From NCBI RefSeq assembly GCF_013416555.1, contig NZ_JACCFG010000005.1, positions 453,905 through 517,904 on the forward strand: a stretch of DNA of 64,000 bases. The letters are read 5' to 3'. Below, in pieces: positions 44,240-53,249 of the stretch. Each line of letters starts with the position of its first letter. Position 1 is the first letter of the stretch. The position numbers were made by a program, and so were the translations under genes. The notes beneath the pieces were generated by a model. The model had not been told where the DNA came from. It saw nothing but the letters and a program-made list of their open reading frames with translations, and searched no databases. This DNA is from Sphingomonas sp. R-74633 (lineage in GTDB: Bacteria; Pseudomonadota; Alphaproteobacteria; Sphingomonadales; Sphingomonadaceae).

Positions 44240-45343
44240 TCAGTGCGTGAACGAAACCTGCACGGTGGTCGAAAGACCGGGCCGCAGCCGCGCCAGCGCC
44301 GCCTGGCCGGGGTCGAGAACGATGCGCACCGGCACGCGCTGGACGATCTTGGTGAAGTTGCCCGAGCCCGGCTCGAAGGGGAGCAGCGAGAATTCCGAGC
44401 CCGATGCCGGGGCGAAGCTCTCGACATGGCCCTTCAGCGAATCGCCGCCGAGCGCATCGACCCACACCAGGGCCGGCTGGCCGGCGAGCATCTTGCGGGT
44501 CTGCGTCTCCTTGAAATTGGCGACGACATAGAGCTGGCGCACCGGCACGAGGGTGAGCAGCCGCGAGCCCGGCTGGACATAGTCCCCCGGCTGGGCCTGG
44601 CGATTGCCGACCACGCCGTCCACTGCCGCGCGGACCAGCGTATAGCCCTGGTCCTGCTCGGCGAGGCGCAGCGCGGCGCGGGCGCGCTCGGCACCGGCTA
44701 TCGCGCTGGCGAGGCCGGCATCGAGGCTGGCACGCCGGGCGCCGGTAACCGCCGCGCGGTCGCGGGTGGCGTTGAGGCTGGCGCCGCTCTGATCGAGCTT
44801 GGCGCGCGCGTCGATCGCAGTGGCGCGCATCCGCTCGGCATCGCGTTTCGTGGCGAAGCCGCGGTCGAGCAATTCGTCGAAGCGCACCCGGTCGGCTTCG
44901 GCGCGGACGACTTCGGCGTTCGACGAGGCGATCGCAGTGCGCGCCACCGCAACATCGGCGCCGGCGGCGACCGTCTCGGCGGCCTGCGAGACGAGCGCTG
45001 CCCGGGCCGCCGCGACGGCTGCGTCGGCATCGCGCACCGCTGCCTGAGCGGCGGCGAGCTTGGCGGCGAACTCGCGGTCGTCGATGCGGACGAGCGGGTC
45101 GCCGGCGCGGACCTGCTGGTTGTCGCGGACCAGCACCTCGGCGATCTGGCCACCGATCCTGGCCGAGACCTGGGTCGAATCGGCACGCAGATAGGCGTTG
45201 TCGGTGGTCTCGCTCGATGCGGGCAGGGCGATCCATACCGTGCCGGCCAGGCCGAGCAGGACTGCCGCGCCGCCGGCGAGCGCCGCGCGGGGGAAGCGGC
45301 GGCGGGCGGGGGCTTCCGCCGCGATCTCGGCATGCGCGTTCAT
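44240..45343 (-). CDS. emrA: EmrA/HlyD-type efflux adaptor protein
   Basis: A 367-residue membrane-fusion adaptor linking an inner-membrane exporter to an outer-membrane channel. One N-terminal helix (about 22-42) anchors it; a biotinyl-lipoyl-like half (TDNAYLRADSTQVSARIGGQ, then AEVLVRDNQQVRAGDPLVRI) follows; a long alpha-hairpin coiled-coil spans about 85-215; and the second lipoyl half and beta-barrel end the protein (DGVVGNRQAQPGDYVQPGSR, then ANFKETQTRKMLAGQ). It starts with ATG at 45343, overlapping the tetR stop by 4 bases, so the regulator and adaptor are co-transcribed, away from the exporter emrB. Confidence 0.94.
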   Translation of the reverse strand: MNAHAEIAAEAPARRRFPRAALAGGAAVLLGLAGTVWIALPASSETTDNAYLRADSTQVSARIGGQIAEVLVRDNQQVRAGDPLVRIDDREFAAKLAAAQAAVRDADAAVAAARAALVSQAAETVAAGADVAVARTAIASSNAEVVRAEADRVRFDELLDRGFATKRDAERMRATAIDARAKLDQSGASLNATRDRAAVTGARRASLDAGLASAIAGAERARAALRLAEQDQGYTLVRAAVDGVVGNRQAQPGDYVQPGSRLLTLVPVRQLYVVANFKETQTRKMLAGQPALVWVDALGGDSLKGHVESFAPASGSEFSLLPFEPGSGNFTKIVQRVPVRIVLDPGQAALARLRPGLSTTVQVSFTH

Positions 45344-45933
45344 TGGGCGGACTCCAGCTGGTAGCGGGTGCGGATCGCGGCCGCCGAATCGGCGAGGATC
45401 GCGTCGGATTCGGCGGGGTCGGCGACCGTGCGGGAGAGGAGGAGCGCGCCCACCAGCTCGGCCAGCATCGACCGGCCGGCCGCCTGGGAATGCGCCACGC
45501 CGTGGCGCTCCAGCGCTTCGGCGAGCCAGCCGGCGAGAGTGGAGATGCCCTGGGCGAAGCGGGTGCGGGCCTCGGGCTCGAGGCGGGCCATGTCGCCCGA
45601 CAGCGCCGCTACCGGGCAGCCGCGGGTGCGGGCATCGCGGTGGCCGGGAGAGAGGTAGAAGGCCACGTAGTTGGAGAGGGCGGCGCGCGGGTCGGCACCG
45701 GCCAGGGTGCGGTCGAAGCGATCCCGGGCCTCCTCGAACATCACCCCGATCGCCTGCGCCACCAGATCGTCCTTGGAGGCGAAATGGGCGTAGAAGCCGC
45801 CATGGGTGAGGCCGGCCTGCTTCATCAAGGCGGCGACGCCCACGCCCTCGGGCCCCTTGGCCCGGATCGCGCTCGCCGCCTCCTTCAGAATCTTCGTACG
45901 GGTAAGTTCGCTATGTTCACGCGGATAGCGCAT
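45340..45933 (-). CDS. TetR/AcrR family repressor of the Emr efflux locus
   Basis: A 197-residue TetR-type regulator. The N-terminal helix-turn-helix (about 8-55; RTKILKEAASAIRAKGPEGV, then GVAALMKQAGLTHGGFYAHF) is followed by an all-helical ligand domain. The pattern GGFYAHFASKDDL is typical of the TetR subclass linked to multidrug pumps. It is divergent from emrB and upstream of emrA, and a 24-bp palindrome in the intergenic gap is the probable binding site. The ligand is unknown. ATG at 45933 with AAGGAG upstream. Confidence 0.93.
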   Translation of the reverse strand: MRYPREHSELTRTKILKEAASAIRAKGPEGVGVAALMKQAGLTHGGFYAHFASKDDLVAQAIGVMFEEARDRFDRTLAGADPRAALSNYVAFYLSPGHRDARTRGCPVAALSGDMARLEPEARTRFAQGISTLAGWLAEALERHGVAHSQAAGRSMLAELVGALLLSRTVADPAESDAILADSAAAIRTRYQLESAQ

Positions 45934-45951
45934 TTTCGGGGCGCTCCTTGT

Positions 45952-45975
45952 TTTATATGACGTGCATCATATAAA
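45952..45975. promoter_or_regulatory. Probable TetR operator
   Basis: Perfect 9-base inverted repeats TTTATATGA and TCATATAAA flank a 6-base spacer CGTGCA in the 71-base gap between tetR and emrB. The AT-rich arms overlap where both -10 regions are expected, so one bound dimer could silence both directions. Confidence 0.8.
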
Positions 45976-46004
45976 GAGTGCCGGGCAGTTCGCAAGAGGC
46001 AGGC

Positions 46005-47552
46005 ATGGCGCAGAATATCGACCCCCAGGCGCTGCCGGACCGGCGGAAATTCCTGATCTTCGGCGTGATGGCGTTCGGCCAGTTCATGGCGCTGATCGAC
46101 ATCCAGATCGTCGCCGCCTCGCTGAACGAGGTCCGCGCCGGCCTGTCGGCCAGCTCGGACGAGATCAGTTGGGTGCAGACGGCGTATCTGATGGCCGAGC
46201 TGGTGATGATCCCCTTCTCGGCCTTTCTGGCGCAGGCGATGTCGACGCGCTGGTTGTTCGCGCTTTCGGCCGGTCTGTTCACGATCGCGAGCGCATTGTG
46301 CGGCCTGGCGTGGAGCATCGAGTCGATGATCGCTTTCCGCGCGCTCCAGGGATTTGTCGGCGGGGCGATGGTGCCGACGGTGTTCGCCACCGGCTTTGCG
46401 ATGTTCACCGGCAAGCAGCGCGCGATGATCCCGGCGATCCTTGGGATGGTCTCCGTACTGGCGCCAACGTTGGGCCCCACTCTGGGCGGATGGATCACCG
46501 ATGCGGCCGGCTGGCGCTGGATCTTCTACATCAACATCCTGCCCGGCGCCGTCGTGGCGACGCTCGCCTTCACGATGATCCGCGTCGACCTGCCCAATCT
46601 GTCGATGCTCAAGCGGATCGACTGGACGCATCTGGTCGCGATGGCCGTGTTCCTCGGCGGGCTCGAATATGTGCTGGAGGAGGGGCCGAAGAACGACTGG
46701 CTGCAGGACCACGCGATCGCCACCGCCGCCTGGCTGAGCTTCGTCGCGCTGCTGCTGTTCCTCGAACGCTCGTTCCGGTCGGAGAACCCGATCGTCAACC
46801 TGTCGCCCTTCCGCAAGCCGACCTTCGTCTTCGCCTGCGTGTTCAACCTGGTGATCGGCTTCGGCATTTATTCCGCGACCTATCTGGTGCCGGTCTTCCT
46901 CGGCACGGTGCGCGGCTACAATGCCTCGGAGATCGGCTCGACCGTGTTCATCGCCGGTATCGTCCAGATGCTCGGCGTGCCGATCGCGGCATCGCTGTCG
47001 CAGCGGATCGACCCGCGGATCATGATCACCTTCGGGCTGAGCCTGTTCGCCGCCGGGCTGTGGCTGTTCAGCTTCATGACCCCCGATTGGGGCTTTCACG
47101 CCTTGCTCTGGCCGCAGGCGGTGCGCAGCTTCGCGATCATGCTGTGCATCGTGCCGAGCGTAAACCTGGCGCTGGCCGGGTTCGCGGGGCCGGAGCTGCG
47201 TTATGCGTCCGGACTGTTCAATCTGATGCGGAACCTGGGCGGGGCGATCGGCATCGCGCTGGTCAATACCTGGCTGCAAGACAATGCCCGGCTGCACATG
47301 CTGCGGCTCGGCGAGGCGCTGGGCGCAGCGGGACGATCGGGCAGCGAACTGATCGCGGGACTGGCGCAGCATATCGGCGCGCTCACTCCCGATTCGGCGC
47401 ACGCGCTGCAGATGGCGCAGGGGCTCGCGGGGCAGCTCGCCCAGCGCGAGGCGCTGACGCTGGCGTTCAACGACGTGTTCCGGATCATGGCAATGCTGTT
47501 CCTCGCCGCGCTGGTCCTCGTGCCGTTCTGCCGTCCGCCGGCGCGAGGCTGA
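46005..47552 (+). CDS. emrB: EmrB/QacA-type MFS drug exporter (DHA2 family)
   Basis: A 515-residue, 14-helix inner-membrane drug:proton antiporter. Helices 1-4 include FGQFMALIDIQIVAASLNEV, the conserved acidic first helix, and the SWVQTAYLMAELVMIPFSAF stretch. The motif C region LGPTLGGWITDAAGWRWIFY is characteristic of DHA antiporters. The C-terminal helices end FRIMAMLFLAALVLVPFCRP. Works with EmrA to pump drugs outward. The ATG at 46005 follows an AGAGG ribosome site; a GTG nine codons upstream is less likely. The gene ends exactly where the convergent enoyl-CoA hydratase gene ends. Confidence 0.94.
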   Translation: MAQNIDPQALPDRRKFLIFGVMAFGQFMALIDIQIVAASLNEVRAGLSASSDEISWVQTAYLMAELVMIPFSAFLAQAMSTRWLFALSAGLFTIASALCGLAWSIESMIAFRALQGFVGGAMVPTVFATGFAMFTGKQRAMIPAILGMVSVLAPTLGPTLGGWITDAAGWRWIFYINILPGAVVATLAFTMIRVDLPNLSMLKRIDWTHLVAMAVFLGGLEYVLEEGPKNDWLQDHAIATAAWLSFVALLLFLERSFRSENPIVNLSPFRKPTFVFACVFNLVIGFGIYSATYLVPVFLGTVRGYNASEIGSTVFIAGIVQMLGVPIAASLSQRIDPRIMITFGLSLFAAGLWLFSFMTPDWGFHALLWPQAVRSFAIMLCIVPSVNLALAGFAGPELRYASGLFNLMRNLGGAIGIALVNTWLQDNARLHMLRLGEALGAAGRSGSELIAGLAQHIGALTPDSAHALQMAQGLAGQLAQREALTLAFNDVFRIMAMLFLAALVLVPFCRPPARG

Positions 47553-48335
47553 CTACTTGCCGGTGAAGTTGGGCTGGCGCTTCTGGAGGAAGGCCATGCC
47601 GCCCTCCATCGAGTCCGCGGCGCCGCGTGCGGTGCGCTGGTTGTCAGCTTCCATCGCCATGGTCTGCTCCAGGCTCATTTCGAGCGCCTGGCCCAGCCCC
47701 TGGCGAATCATGCCGAGCGCCAGCGTAGGCCCGGCGGCGAGGCGCGTGGCCAGCGCCAGCGCTTCATGCTCGAGCTGCTCGTCGGAGATGACGCTGTGGA
47801 CCAGGCCCCAATCATGCGCCTTCGCCGCGGGGAGCTTCTCGCCGAGCATCATCATCTCGGTGGCGCGGGCGCGGCCGACCAGGCGGGGGAGCAGCCAGGT
47901 CGCGCCGCCATCGGGGACCAGGCCGATATTGACGAAGGCCTGGAGGAAATAGGCGGTATTGCTCGCCACGCAGAAATCGGCGGCGAGCGCCAGGCTGCAG
48001 CCGATGCCGGCGGCGGGGCCGCGCACTGCGGTGACCACCGGCACGCTTGCGCGCGCCACGGCGAGGATGCCGGGATTATAATGGTCGCTAAGTGCGGCAT
48101 GCGTCGCAGCGCCCGGATCGGCCGAGGCAAGCGCGCCGCTCGCGACATCGGCGCCCGAGCAAAAGGCGCGGCCGGCGCCCTGGATCAGCACCGCGCGGGC
48201 ACCGTCGAGATTGTCCAGCGCGTCCCGGATCTCGTCGAACATCGCCGGCGGCGCGGCATTGAGGCGATCGGGCCGGTTGAGCGTGATCACCAGCACATCG
48301 CCGGTGCGCTCGGTCAGGATCGTCTCGTAAGCCAT
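47553..48335 (-). CDS. Enoyl-CoA hydratase/isomerase family protein (PaaG-like)
   Basis: A 260-residue crotonase-fold enzyme acting on acyl-CoA double bonds in fatty-acid or aromatic-acid breakdown. Visible elements are the CoA-binding VLIQGAGRAFCSGADVASG (oxyanion-hole strand) and VRGPAAGIGCSLALAADFCV. In classic hydratases two catalytic glutamates occur; here the second is in the NIGLVPDGGATWLLPRLVG region where Asp replaces Glu, as in PaaG-type isomerases, so isomerase or unusual hydratase activity is more likely. The start at 48335 is preferred over the adjacent ATG because GGGAG is then 6 bases away. Ends abut emrB. Confidence 0.88.
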   Translation of the reverse strand: MAYETILTERTGDVLVITLNRPDRLNAAPPAMFDEIRDALDNLDGARAVLIQGAGRAFCSGADVASGALASADPGAATHAALSDHYNPGILAVARASVPVVTAVRGPAAGIGCSLALAADFCVASNTAYFLQAFVNIGLVPDGGATWLLPRLVGRARATEMMMLGEKLPAAKAHDWGLVHSVISDEQLEHEALALATRLAAGPTLALGMIRQGLGQALEMSLEQTMAMEADNQRTARGAADSMEGGMAFLQKRQPNFTGK

Positions 48336-48433
48336 CATCAACTCCCGTTTCGCTTCGCAACCGATAGCGGCGCGGGTGGAGAGGGGGAAGGGTGGCCTGA
48401 ATTCCCCTAGGGCATCGGCGCTCGCGGCAAGGC

Positions 48434-48456
48434 TGCTCCCCGGCGAAAGCCGGGGC
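48434..48456. repeat. Single arm of the CCCCGGC repeat
   Basis: A lone GCTCCCCGGCGAAAGCCGGG-type arm lies 50 bases before copy 3 of the 96-bp element. It matches the arm family but has no partner, so it is a solo REP unit. Confidence 0.7.
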
Positions 48457-48505
48457 CCGGGGTTTCTCTGCCGAATCACTTGAGGACTTGTGGGCCTTCA
48501 CCTGT

Positions 48506-48601
48506 TCCCCGGCGAAGGCCGGGGCCCAGTTGCAACGTCGTTCGAGAGGTGTCCGCGTCTAGCCAGCTTTACCGAGGCTGGGCCCCGGCCTTCGCCGGGG
48601 A
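48506..48601. repeat. 96-bp inverted-repeat element, copy 3
   Basis: Arms 48506-48530 and 48577-48601 around a 46-base core (48531-48576, starting TGCAACGTCGTTCGAGAG) homologous to copies 1 and 2. It lies between the start of the enoyl-CoA hydratase gene and the end of the RND outer-membrane gene. Confidence 0.9.
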
Positions 48602-48621
48602 GCAGCAAGGAGGGTGGGAGG

Positions 48622-50049
48622 CTAGGGCGTCGGCGAGCCAGTCACCGGCTGCGGCCCTTGCGGGGTCACCGTCAGCAGCGAATCGCCGCCGAGCGTGCGG
48701 TAGAGCGTCACCAGATTGGTCGCTTCGATCAGGCGCGTGTTCACCAGCCCGCGCTGGGCGGAATAATAGGAACGCTGCGCGACCAGGCTCGCCAGGAAAT
48801 TGTCGATGCCGCCGCGGTAGCGGGCTTCGGACAGGCGGTAGCTGTCCTGCGCCGCGGCGAGGTTGCTCGTATCCGCCTTGAGCTGGTCGTCGATCGTGCC
48901 GCGGCGGGCGAGTGCGTCGGCAACTTCGCGGAAGGCGGTCTGGATCGACTTCTCATAGCTGGCGACTGCCGCGTCGCGCTGGGCTTCGCTGAGCGCCACG
49001 CCTGCGCGGCCGGCGCCGGCGTTGAAGATCGGGTAGTTGGCATTGGCGGCGCCCGACCAGTGGAAGCCGTTGCCCGAGAACAGCCCGGTCAGCGCATTGC
49101 TGGCAAAGCCGAGCAGCCCGGTGAGTGAGATGCGCGGGAACAGGGCGGCGCGGGCCGCGCCGATCTCGGCATTGGCGGCGCGCAGCTGATATTCGGCCTG
49201 CACCACGTCCGGCCGGCGGAGCAGCACGCCCGAATCGACGCCGGCGGGCAGCTCGGCGACGGTGGGGGCTGCTTCCTCGATCGCGGAAGACAGCAGCGCC
49301 GGATCGATCTCGGTGCCGACGAGCAGGCGCAGCGCATTGATGTCCTGCGCCAGCGCGGTCTTCTGCTGCGCAACGTCGGACTGGGCGCTGGCGAGCGTCT
49401 GCTGCGCCTGGGCAAGATCGGTGCGCGGGGCGATGCCGCCCTGCAGCCGCAGGTCAGTGAGCTTGACCGAGCGCTCGGCATTGCCCGCGGTGTCCTGCGC
49501 GATCTTGAGCAGGCTGGCGTCGGCCGCATAGTTGAGCCAGGCGGTGGCGATGTCGCCGACCAGCACGAGCCGGGTCGCACGGGCCGCGGCTTCGGTGGCG
49601 AACCAGTTATTCTGCTCGGCCCGGGTGAGCGAGGCGACGCGGCCGAACAGGTCGAGCTCGAACGCAGTGACGCTGACATTGCCGGAGAAATTGGTCTGCC
49701 GCGCGGTGCCGTCGCTTTTCGTGACGGTGGCGCCGGCGCCGGCATCGATGCCGGGCAGGCGGTCGGCGCGCTGGATGCGGTATTGCGCGCGTGCCGCGGC
49801 GATGTTGGCGGCGGCGATGCGCAGGTCGCGGTTGTTGGCCAGCGCCCGTTCGATCAGCTTCTGGAGTCGGGGATCCTTGAAGATGTCCTGATAGGTGACG
49901 CTGGGCAGCGCCGCCTCATTGGCCTTCAGATAGGCGTCGCCCACCGGCCAGCTCTGCGGCACCGGTGCGGCCGGCACTTCGAGCTTGGGGTCCATCGAGC
50001 AGCCGGCGAGTGCCGTGCCGAGGAGCAGGGTCAGTATCGCGCGCTTCAT
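48622..50049 (-). CDS. oprM: RND outer-membrane lipoprotein (OprM/NodT family)
   Basis: Outer-membrane channel of the efflux pump. A 475-residue lipoprotein with lipobox LAGC (Cys17). Two repeats of the TolC fold are visible, the first from about 75 (ERALANNRDLRIAAANIAAA) and the second from about 280 (RRPDVVQAEYQLRAANAEIG). Each has long amphipathic helices and beta-strand segments such as LFPRISLTGLLGF. It ends the operon adaptor-permease-channel, with its ATG overlapping the permease stop by 4 bases. Confidence 0.95.
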   Translation of the reverse strand: MKRAILTLLLGTALAGCSMDPKLEVPAAPVPQSWPVGDAYLKANEAALPSVTYQDIFKDPRLQKLIERALANNRDLRIAAANIAAARAQYRIQRADRLPGIDAGAGATVTKSDGTARQTNFSGNVSVTAFELDLFGRVASLTRAEQNNWFATEAAARATRLVLVGDIATAWLNYAADASLLKIAQDTAGNAERSVKLTDLRLQGGIAPRTDLAQAQQTLASAQSDVAQQKTALAQDINALRLLVGTEIDPALLSSAIEEAAPTVAELPAGVDSGVLLRRPDVVQAEYQLRAANAEIGAARAALFPRISLTGLLGFASNALTGLFSGNGFHWSGAANANYPIFNAGAGRAGVALSEAQRDAAVASYEKSIQTAFREVADALARRGTIDDQLKADTSNLAAAQDSYRLSEARYRGGIDNFLASLVAQRSYYSAQRGLVNTRLIEATNLVTLYRTLGGDSLLTVTPQGPQPVTGSPTP

Positions 50050-53000
50050 GCCCGTGCCTCCCGCTTGCGGGCTCGCCGTTCGCGAACGGCCTTGATCGCG
50101 TCGCGCACGCCGCGGCGGACGAGCACGAAGAACAGCGGGATGTAGAAGATGGCGAGGATCAGCGCGGTAAGCATGCCGCCGATCACCGCGGTGCCGATCG
50201 CGATGCGGCTATTGGCGCCGGCTCCGGTCGAGATCGCCAGCGGCAGCACGCCGAAGATGAAGGCGAGGCTGGTCATCACGATCGGGCGGAAGCGGATGCG
50301 GGCGGCTTCGAGCGCAGCCTCGATCACGCGCTTGCCTTCCTTCTCGGCGCGTTCGGCGAACTCGATCATCAGGATCGCGTTCTTGGTCGCCAGCCCCATC
50401 GTGGTGAGCAGGCCGATCTGGAGATAAACGTCGTTCTGCAGCCCGCGCAGCATCACCGCGAACACCGCGCCGATCAGGCCGAGCGGGATGACGAGCATCG
50501 CGGCGACCGGGATCGACCAGCTCTCGTAGAGCGCGGCGAGGCACAGGAACACGACGATCAGCGAGATGCCGTAGAGCAGGGGTGCCTGGCCGCCGGCGAG
50601 CCGCTCCTGATAGGAGAGGCCGGCCCAGGAGATGCTGGTGCCCGGGATCTGCGCCGCGAGCGCCTCGATCCGCTTCATCGCGTCGCCCGAGCTCTTGCCC
50701 GGTGCCGGCTGGCCCTGGAACTCGAAGCTGGGAATGCCCTGGAAGCGCGAGAGCGTGGTCGGCGCGGTCGACCAGCTCGTGCTGGCGAAGGACGAGAAGG
50801 GCGTCATCACGCCGGTGCTGCCGCGGACGAACCACTGGTCGATGCTGTCCGGCGAATTGCGGAACGGCGCGTCGCCCTGGACATAGACGCGCTTCACGCG
50901 GCCGCGATCGATGAAGTCGTTCACATAGGCGCCGCCCCAGGCGGTCGACAGCGTCGAGTTTACTGCCGACTGGTTGAGGCCGAGCGCCGCCAGCTTCTCC
51001 TGGTCCATGTTGATCTTGAGCGTCGACACGTCGGGCAGGTCGGACAGGCGGACATTGGCGAGGTCGGGATCGGCGTTCGCGGCGGCGAGCAGCTTGTCGC
51101 GTGCGGCGACGAAGTCGTCGCGGCTCATGCCACTGGAATTCTGCAGCTCCATCGTGAAGCCGTTCGAGCTGCCCAGGCCGCGGATCGCGGCGGGGACCAG
51201 CGCGAAGACCTGGGCATCACGGAAGTTGCGGAAGGCGCCCGAGGCGCGCTGGACGATCGCGTCGGCACCGTTCTTGGTGCCCGGACGGTCGTCCCAGGGC
51301 GCGAAGTTGATATAGGCCTGGCCCGTATTCTGGCCGCTCGCGCTGCCGCCACCGCCGCCACCGCCGGCGACAGTGAACATCGTGCGGACGTTCTTGCCTT
51401 CCTGCGAGGTGAGATATTTCTCGACCGCGAGCTGCACTTCCTGCGTGCGCGCCTGGGTGGCGCCGGCGGGCAGGCGCCACTGGATCTGCGCGGCGCCCTG
51501 ATCCTCGGTGGGCAGGAAGCCGGTGGGCAGGCGGTAGAACATCAGCACGAGCAGCGCGCAGACGAGCAGGTAGATCAGCAGGAAGATCCACTTGCGATCG
51601 ACGACATAGCTGATCGTGCCGGTGTATTTCTCGACCGTCCAGTTGAAGCCCTTGTTGAACTTCTCCGAACCGGTGTGGAAGGCGCGTCCGAGCCAGGGGG
51701 CGCGGCGCCCGAGCCAGCTCTCCTCGGGATGCTCGTCCTTCTTGCGCTTGAGCACGGTGGCGGTGAGCGCGGGGCTGAGGATCAGCGCGACGAGCACCGA
51801 GAGGATCATCGCCGAGACGATCGTCACCGAGAACTGGCGGTAGATCACGCCGGTCGATCCGCCGAAGAACGCCATCGGCAGGAACACGGCCGACAGCACC
51901 AGCGCGATCGCCACCAGCGCGATCTGGATCTGGTCCATCGACTTGATCGTCGCTTCGCGCGGGGTGAGCTCGGGATCCTCCTCCATCAGCCGCTCGACAT
52001 TCTCGACGACGACGATCGCATCGTCGACGAGCAGGCCGATCACCAGCACCAGGCCGAACAGGGTGAGCGTGTTGATCGAATAGCCGAGCGCGGCGAACAC
52101 CGCGAAGGTGCCGAGCAGCACCACCGGCACCGCGATCATCGGGACGAGCGTGGCGCGCCAGCTCTGCAGGAAGACGAACATCACGATGACGACGAGGATG
52201 ATCGCCTCGATCAGCGTCTTCACCACTTCGTGGATCGAAAGCGTGATGAACTCGGTGGTGTCGTTCGCGTAGGCGTATTTATAGCCGGGCGGGAAGCCCT
52301 TCGACATCTTGGCGACCGTGTCCTTGACCAGGTCGGCGGTCTTGAGCGCGTCGGCGCCCGGCGCGGTGCTGATCGCGATGCCCGAGCCCGGATGGCCGTT
52401 GAGGCGCGTGACCGAGCTGTAGCTCTCGGCGCCCAGCTCGATCCGCGCGACGTCCTTGAGCAGCACATGCGCGCCGCTGGTCTGGGTCTTGAGGATGATC
52501 TTGGCGAACTGGTCGGGCGTCTGCAGGCGCGACTGGGCGGTCACCGTCGCGTTGAGCATCTGCGTGCTCGGCATCGGCTGGCCGCCGATCTCGCCGGCCG
52601 CGATCTCGGTATTCTGGTTCTGGATCGCCGTGACGACATCGCTCGGCATCAGCGCATAGCTCGCGAGCCGCTCCGGGTTGAGCCAGATGCGCATCGCATA
52701 GGGCGCGCCGAACACGTTGATGTCGCCGACGCCCGGCAGGCGGGCGAGCGGATCCTGCATGTTCGAGGTCAGCCAGTCCGAAACGTCGCGATTGGTCGCC
52801 TTGTCGGTCTCGTCATAGATGCCGACGAGGAGCAAAGTGTCCGGGTTCGACTTGGTGACGCGGATGCCCTGCTGCTGCACCTGCTGCGGCAGGCGGGAAA
52901 GGCCGCCCTGAACCTGGTTCTGCACCTGGACCTGCGCGATGTCGGGATCGGTGCCCTTGTCGAAGGTCGCCGAGATCGTCACCTGGCCGCGCGAGCTCGA

Positions 53001-53243
53001 GGACGAGCTGAAATAGAGCAGCCCGTCGATGCCGGTCAGCTGCTGCTCGATCACCTGGGTGACCGAGTTTTGCACTGTCTCCGCCGATGCGCCGGGATAG
53101 GTGGCGCGGATATTGACCTGGGGCGGCGCGATGTCGGGATATTGCGCGATCGGCAGCGTGAAGATCGCGCCCAGCCCGAGCAGCATCGTGATGATCGCGA
53201 TCACCCAGGCGAAGATCGGGCGATCGATGAATACGCGGGACAT
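50046..53243 (-). CDS. acrB: RND multidrug efflux permease (AcrB/MexB type)
   Basis: Trimeric inner-membrane proton/drug antiporter of 1065 residues, full length. Recognisable parts are the first helix (MSRVFIDRPIFAWVIAIITM), the porter domains with G-loop and switch-loop regions, the proton-relay aspartates in GLLVDDAIVVVENVER in helix 4, and the lysine in GLATKNAILMIEFA in helix 10. It ends with a basic tail (RERRARKREARA). Preceded by the adaptor after a 6-base gap and followed by the channel gene. Nothing looks broken, so the pump should be functional. A broad drug or bile-acid range is expected from the family. Confidence 0.97.
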   Translation of the reverse strand: MSRVFIDRPIFAWVIAIITMLLGLGAIFTLPIAQYPDIAPPQVNIRATYPGASAETVQNSVTQVIEQQLTGIDGLLYFSSSSSSRGQVTISATFDKGTDPDIAQVQVQNQVQGGLSRLPQQVQQQGIRVTKSNPDTLLLVGIYDETDKATNRDVSDWLTSNMQDPLARLPGVGDINVFGAPYAMRIWLNPERLASYALMPSDVVTAIQNQNTEIAAGEIGGQPMPSTQMLNATVTAQSRLQTPDQFAKIILKTQTSGAHVLLKDVARIELGAESYSSVTRLNGHPGSGIAISTAPGADALKTADLVKDTVAKMSKGFPPGYKYAYANDTTEFITLSIHEVVKTLIEAIILVVIVMFVFLQSWRATLVPMIAVPVVLLGTFAVFAALGYSINTLTLFGLVLVIGLLVDDAIVVVENVERLMEEDPELTPREATIKSMDQIQIALVAIALVLSAVFLPMAFFGGSTGVIYRQFSVTIVSAMILSVLVALILSPALTATVLKRKKDEHPEESWLGRRAPWLGRAFHTGSEKFNKGFNWTVEKYTGTISYVVDRKWIFLLIYLLVCALLVLMFYRLPTGFLPTEDQGAAQIQWRLPAGATQARTQEVQLAVEKYLTSQEGKNVRTMFTVAGGGGGGGSASGQNTGQAYINFAPWDDRPGTKNGADAIVQRASGAFRNFRDAQVFALVPAAIRGLGSSNGFTMELQNSSGMSRDDFVAARDKLLAAANADPDLANVRLSDLPDVSTLKINMDQEKLAALGLNQSAVNSTLSTAWGGAYVNDFIDRGRVKRVYVQGDAPFRNSPDSIDQWFVRGSTGVMTPFSSFASTSWSTAPTTLSRFQGIPSFEFQGQPAPGKSSGDAMKRIEALAAQIPGTSISWAGLSYQERLAGGQAPLLYGISLIVVFLCLAALYESWSIPVAAMLVIPLGLIGAVFAVMLRGLQNDVYLQIGLLTTMGLATKNAILMIEFAERAEKEGKRVIEAALEAARIRFRPIVMTSLAFIFGVLPLAISTGAGANSRIAIGTAVIGGMLTALILAIFYIPLFFVLVRRGVRDAIKAVRERRARKREARA

Positions 53244-53249
53244 AGTGGC

